Source of the DNA: Anoplopoma fimbria
Taxonomy: Eukaryota; Chordata; Actinopteri; Perciformes; Anoplopomatidae
Direction: 5' to 3'
DNA length: 64,000 bases
Assembly (NCBI RefSeq): GCF_027596085.1
Contig: NC_072460.1
Span: 2,418,151 to 2,482,150 of the forward strand
Below the pieces are notes generated by a model that saw only the letters and a list, made by a program, of their open reading frames with translations, was not told where the DNA came from and did no database searches. Both the position numbers and the translations under genes were made by a program. This document shows, piece after piece, positions 62,270-64,000 of this stretch; position 1 is the first letter of the stretch, and the number at the start of each line of letters is the position of its first letter.

Positions 62270-62869
62270 TGATGCGTTCTGTTGCAGTCATTTAGCTCGG
62301 CACCAGATAGCTCTGTGTTCGCTTGTTTCGTGGCAACTTTCCCTCTCTAATTGGTCGCAGTTCAACTTTGTTGTAGAAGGCAGTCTGTTCTCTCTGTCTA
62401 CAGGTCAAAGTTTCCTGTGTAATAACAAAACTCAAAAGGGAAGACTTTTTCTTTCTTCAGAAAAGGAAACAAATTGCACTGTGACAACTTTCCCTTTGAG
62501 TTTCCATGCACTCGGAAATCAAACGCGGTGAAGTTTGAATGCAATTCAAATAGTTTCACTTTCCATGGATTTAGTTTCTGTGGAATTAGCAGTAGCAACA
62601 GCTACAATGTTTGAAGAGAAACTCAAACTCCATCGGCGGAAAAAATCACACGTGAAAGACTTCACAGAGTTTGGTGGATGAGAGAGGAGTTCTGAGACAC
62701 AAGGTGGAGAAGCATCAATCACTGCACCTCCCCTGTGATTCAATGATAAATGAAACACTGAAAGTTATGCTAAATGTTGGATCTATTTAATCCACAATCA
62801 ATAAACACTGCATTACCTCTAATATTCATATAAACCATAGACAGTATGTCCATAGTCATGCTAGTATTT
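62267..62869. other. Non-coding DNA
   Basis: Nothing assigned. Confidence 0.5.
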
Positions 62870-63281
62870 CTGGGAGGCTGTGCTTAGGCAAACAGGTGCT
62901 TTAAGCTAAATGCTAATGAGTACTAACAAGCATCTGCAGCAGGTCTTATCATGTTCATCATCCCAGTTTACATGCTAACATTAGCTTATTAGCACTCAAC
63001 ACAATATACAGCTGAGGCTGATGGGAATGTCAAATATAAATGTTGATCTTGTGATGGTACTAGGGGGGCACGACTGTCTGTAACAAATTTTCGCGGCGAT
63101 CCATCCAATAGCTGTCGAGATATTTCACTAGAAAACCTCAAATGTCGACATCATGGAGGCAGCAGAGGAAGAGTGGCTCATCATGTAATTAGGATTCAGC
63201 CTTTGAGGACCATGGATGAGTTTCAATCCATCTAATAGTTGTTAAGATATTTCAGTCTGGACCAAAGTGGTGGACCATTAG
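62870..63281 (+). repeat. Teleost dispersed repeat family A, copy 5 (longest)
   Basis: Holds the whole module order seen piecemeal elsewhere: GGCTGTGCTTAGGCA, GCTAAATGCTAATGAG, TACATGCTAACATTAGC, AGCTGAGGCTGATGGGAATG, GATCCATCCAATAGCTGTCG and TTTCAGTCTGGACCAAAGTG. It has no coding capacity. It breaks off in a fresh inverted repeat at 63282. Confidence 0.7.
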
Positions 63282-63321
63282 GCCAACATTGCCATTCCAT
63301 GACTGGAATGGCAATGTTGGC
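63282..63321. repeat. 18-bp perfect inverted repeat, 4-nt loop
   Basis: The arm GCCAACATTGCCATTCCA (63282-63299) and its exact complement (63304-63321) flank TGAC. The left arm is the normal continuation of repeat family A; the right arm is an inverted copy of it. Confidence 0.9.
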
Positions 63322-64000
63322 TGGATGAATATTATTTTTCCCTTTTCAGTACCTAGGGAATTCTGCGTTGAAGACTGCACTTGGCAAATAAAAAAAGAAC
63401 TATACACAACACTATTCAGGTTGTGTATTATGCATGGTGGTACTACTGATTGGCTTAAGGCCATTGCTTGTTCATTACTATAGAATACAATTTGGCCAAT
63501 GTCTGTATGGATTATGATTATGTCCTTGACAAGTCAATGGTGAAACATTGCGAAAAAGAAGAAACTGACTAAGCACACTCATTTGTCTGGGGCATGAAAG
63601 TGTTGTTGCAATTCTAGTTTAAATGTCAGGTTATATTAAAATAATTAATTTATAGGTTGGTTTATACACTCTTGAGTATGTTCAGTGAAACTGAAAAAAA
63701 CCTGCTTTCACACTTCCAACGATATTTCCAGCAGCAAACAACTCGACATATCATCACATTAAACGCTGAAATGGCAACCGTGTTTGCAAAGAGTTGCTCA
63801 TTTTCACATCCAGCAGTTACAGAGCAACATTATCATTAAATAAGAGACATATTTCTGGTTAAATATTCACTCTGTCTTTTACTCTGCAGATTTTATTATG
63901 ACACCTGAATTTGATATAGTTTGACAGAAACATGTAGTTTTAGTAAAGTTTTAGTAATAAGATTTATGTTAGCTTTGGTCATGCATTTATAATTTTTTAT
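63322..64000. other. Non-coding DNA at right edge
   Basis: AT-rich. No exon, promoter or element is supported. Confidence 0.5.

Noticed and set aside
62136..62531. 131-codon frame with Cys-Val repeats, and its Thr-His mirror
   Set aside because: Produced by translating the (GT)n microsatellite.

Overview
The window looks like a gene-poor stretch of a teleost fish genome, probably a spiny-rayed lineage. The reasons are AT-rich non-coding DNA with no credible long reading frame on either strand, long simple repeats, and several dispersed repeats that I recognise as typical of teleosts: a tRNA-derived SINE, an L2-clade LINE tail with (TGTAA)n, a Tc1/mariner transposase remnant, hAT-like debris and short TTAA-flanked elements. 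I cannot name the species or the locus.

The only sign of a gene is at the extreme left edge. Positions about 1-490 read on the minus strand as a polymerase II core promoter (GC box, TTTAAA box, palindromic CRE, initiator). A pyrimidine-rich 5' leader follows and runs off the left end. The leader carries two minimal start-stop uORFs and one 10-codon uORF. The coding sequence of that gene is outside the window, except possibly its first codons at 1-10.

From about 500 to 64000 the window is intergenic or intronic. It alternates between transposon debris and stretches that look non-repetitive, with clusters of homeodomain, SOX and octamer-type motifs or local CpG density (about 24000-24320, 46330-46700, 53270-53830, 58980-59260). 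Those are proposed as candidate regulatory blocks; no alignment was possible, so conservation is not shown.

Repeats placed with some confidence are: five copies of one teleost repeat family (1040, 16560, 35420, 41383 inverted, 62870); TTAA-flanked elements at 3171-3819, 12886-13478 and 20602-20788; an inverted-repeat element at 20240-20447; a SINE at 24355-24677; LINE 3' tails at 31171, 41034 and 50383; a Tc1 remnant near 33570; a hAT-like remnant at 43660-43829; and microsatellites (TTC)n 30334, (AT)n 44553 and (GT)n 62174. Four near-perfect short-loop inverted repeats (5350-5449, 55440-55471, 56147-56187, 63282-63321) are the most unusual local structures. I found no new protein system, CRISPR array, or complete RNA gene.
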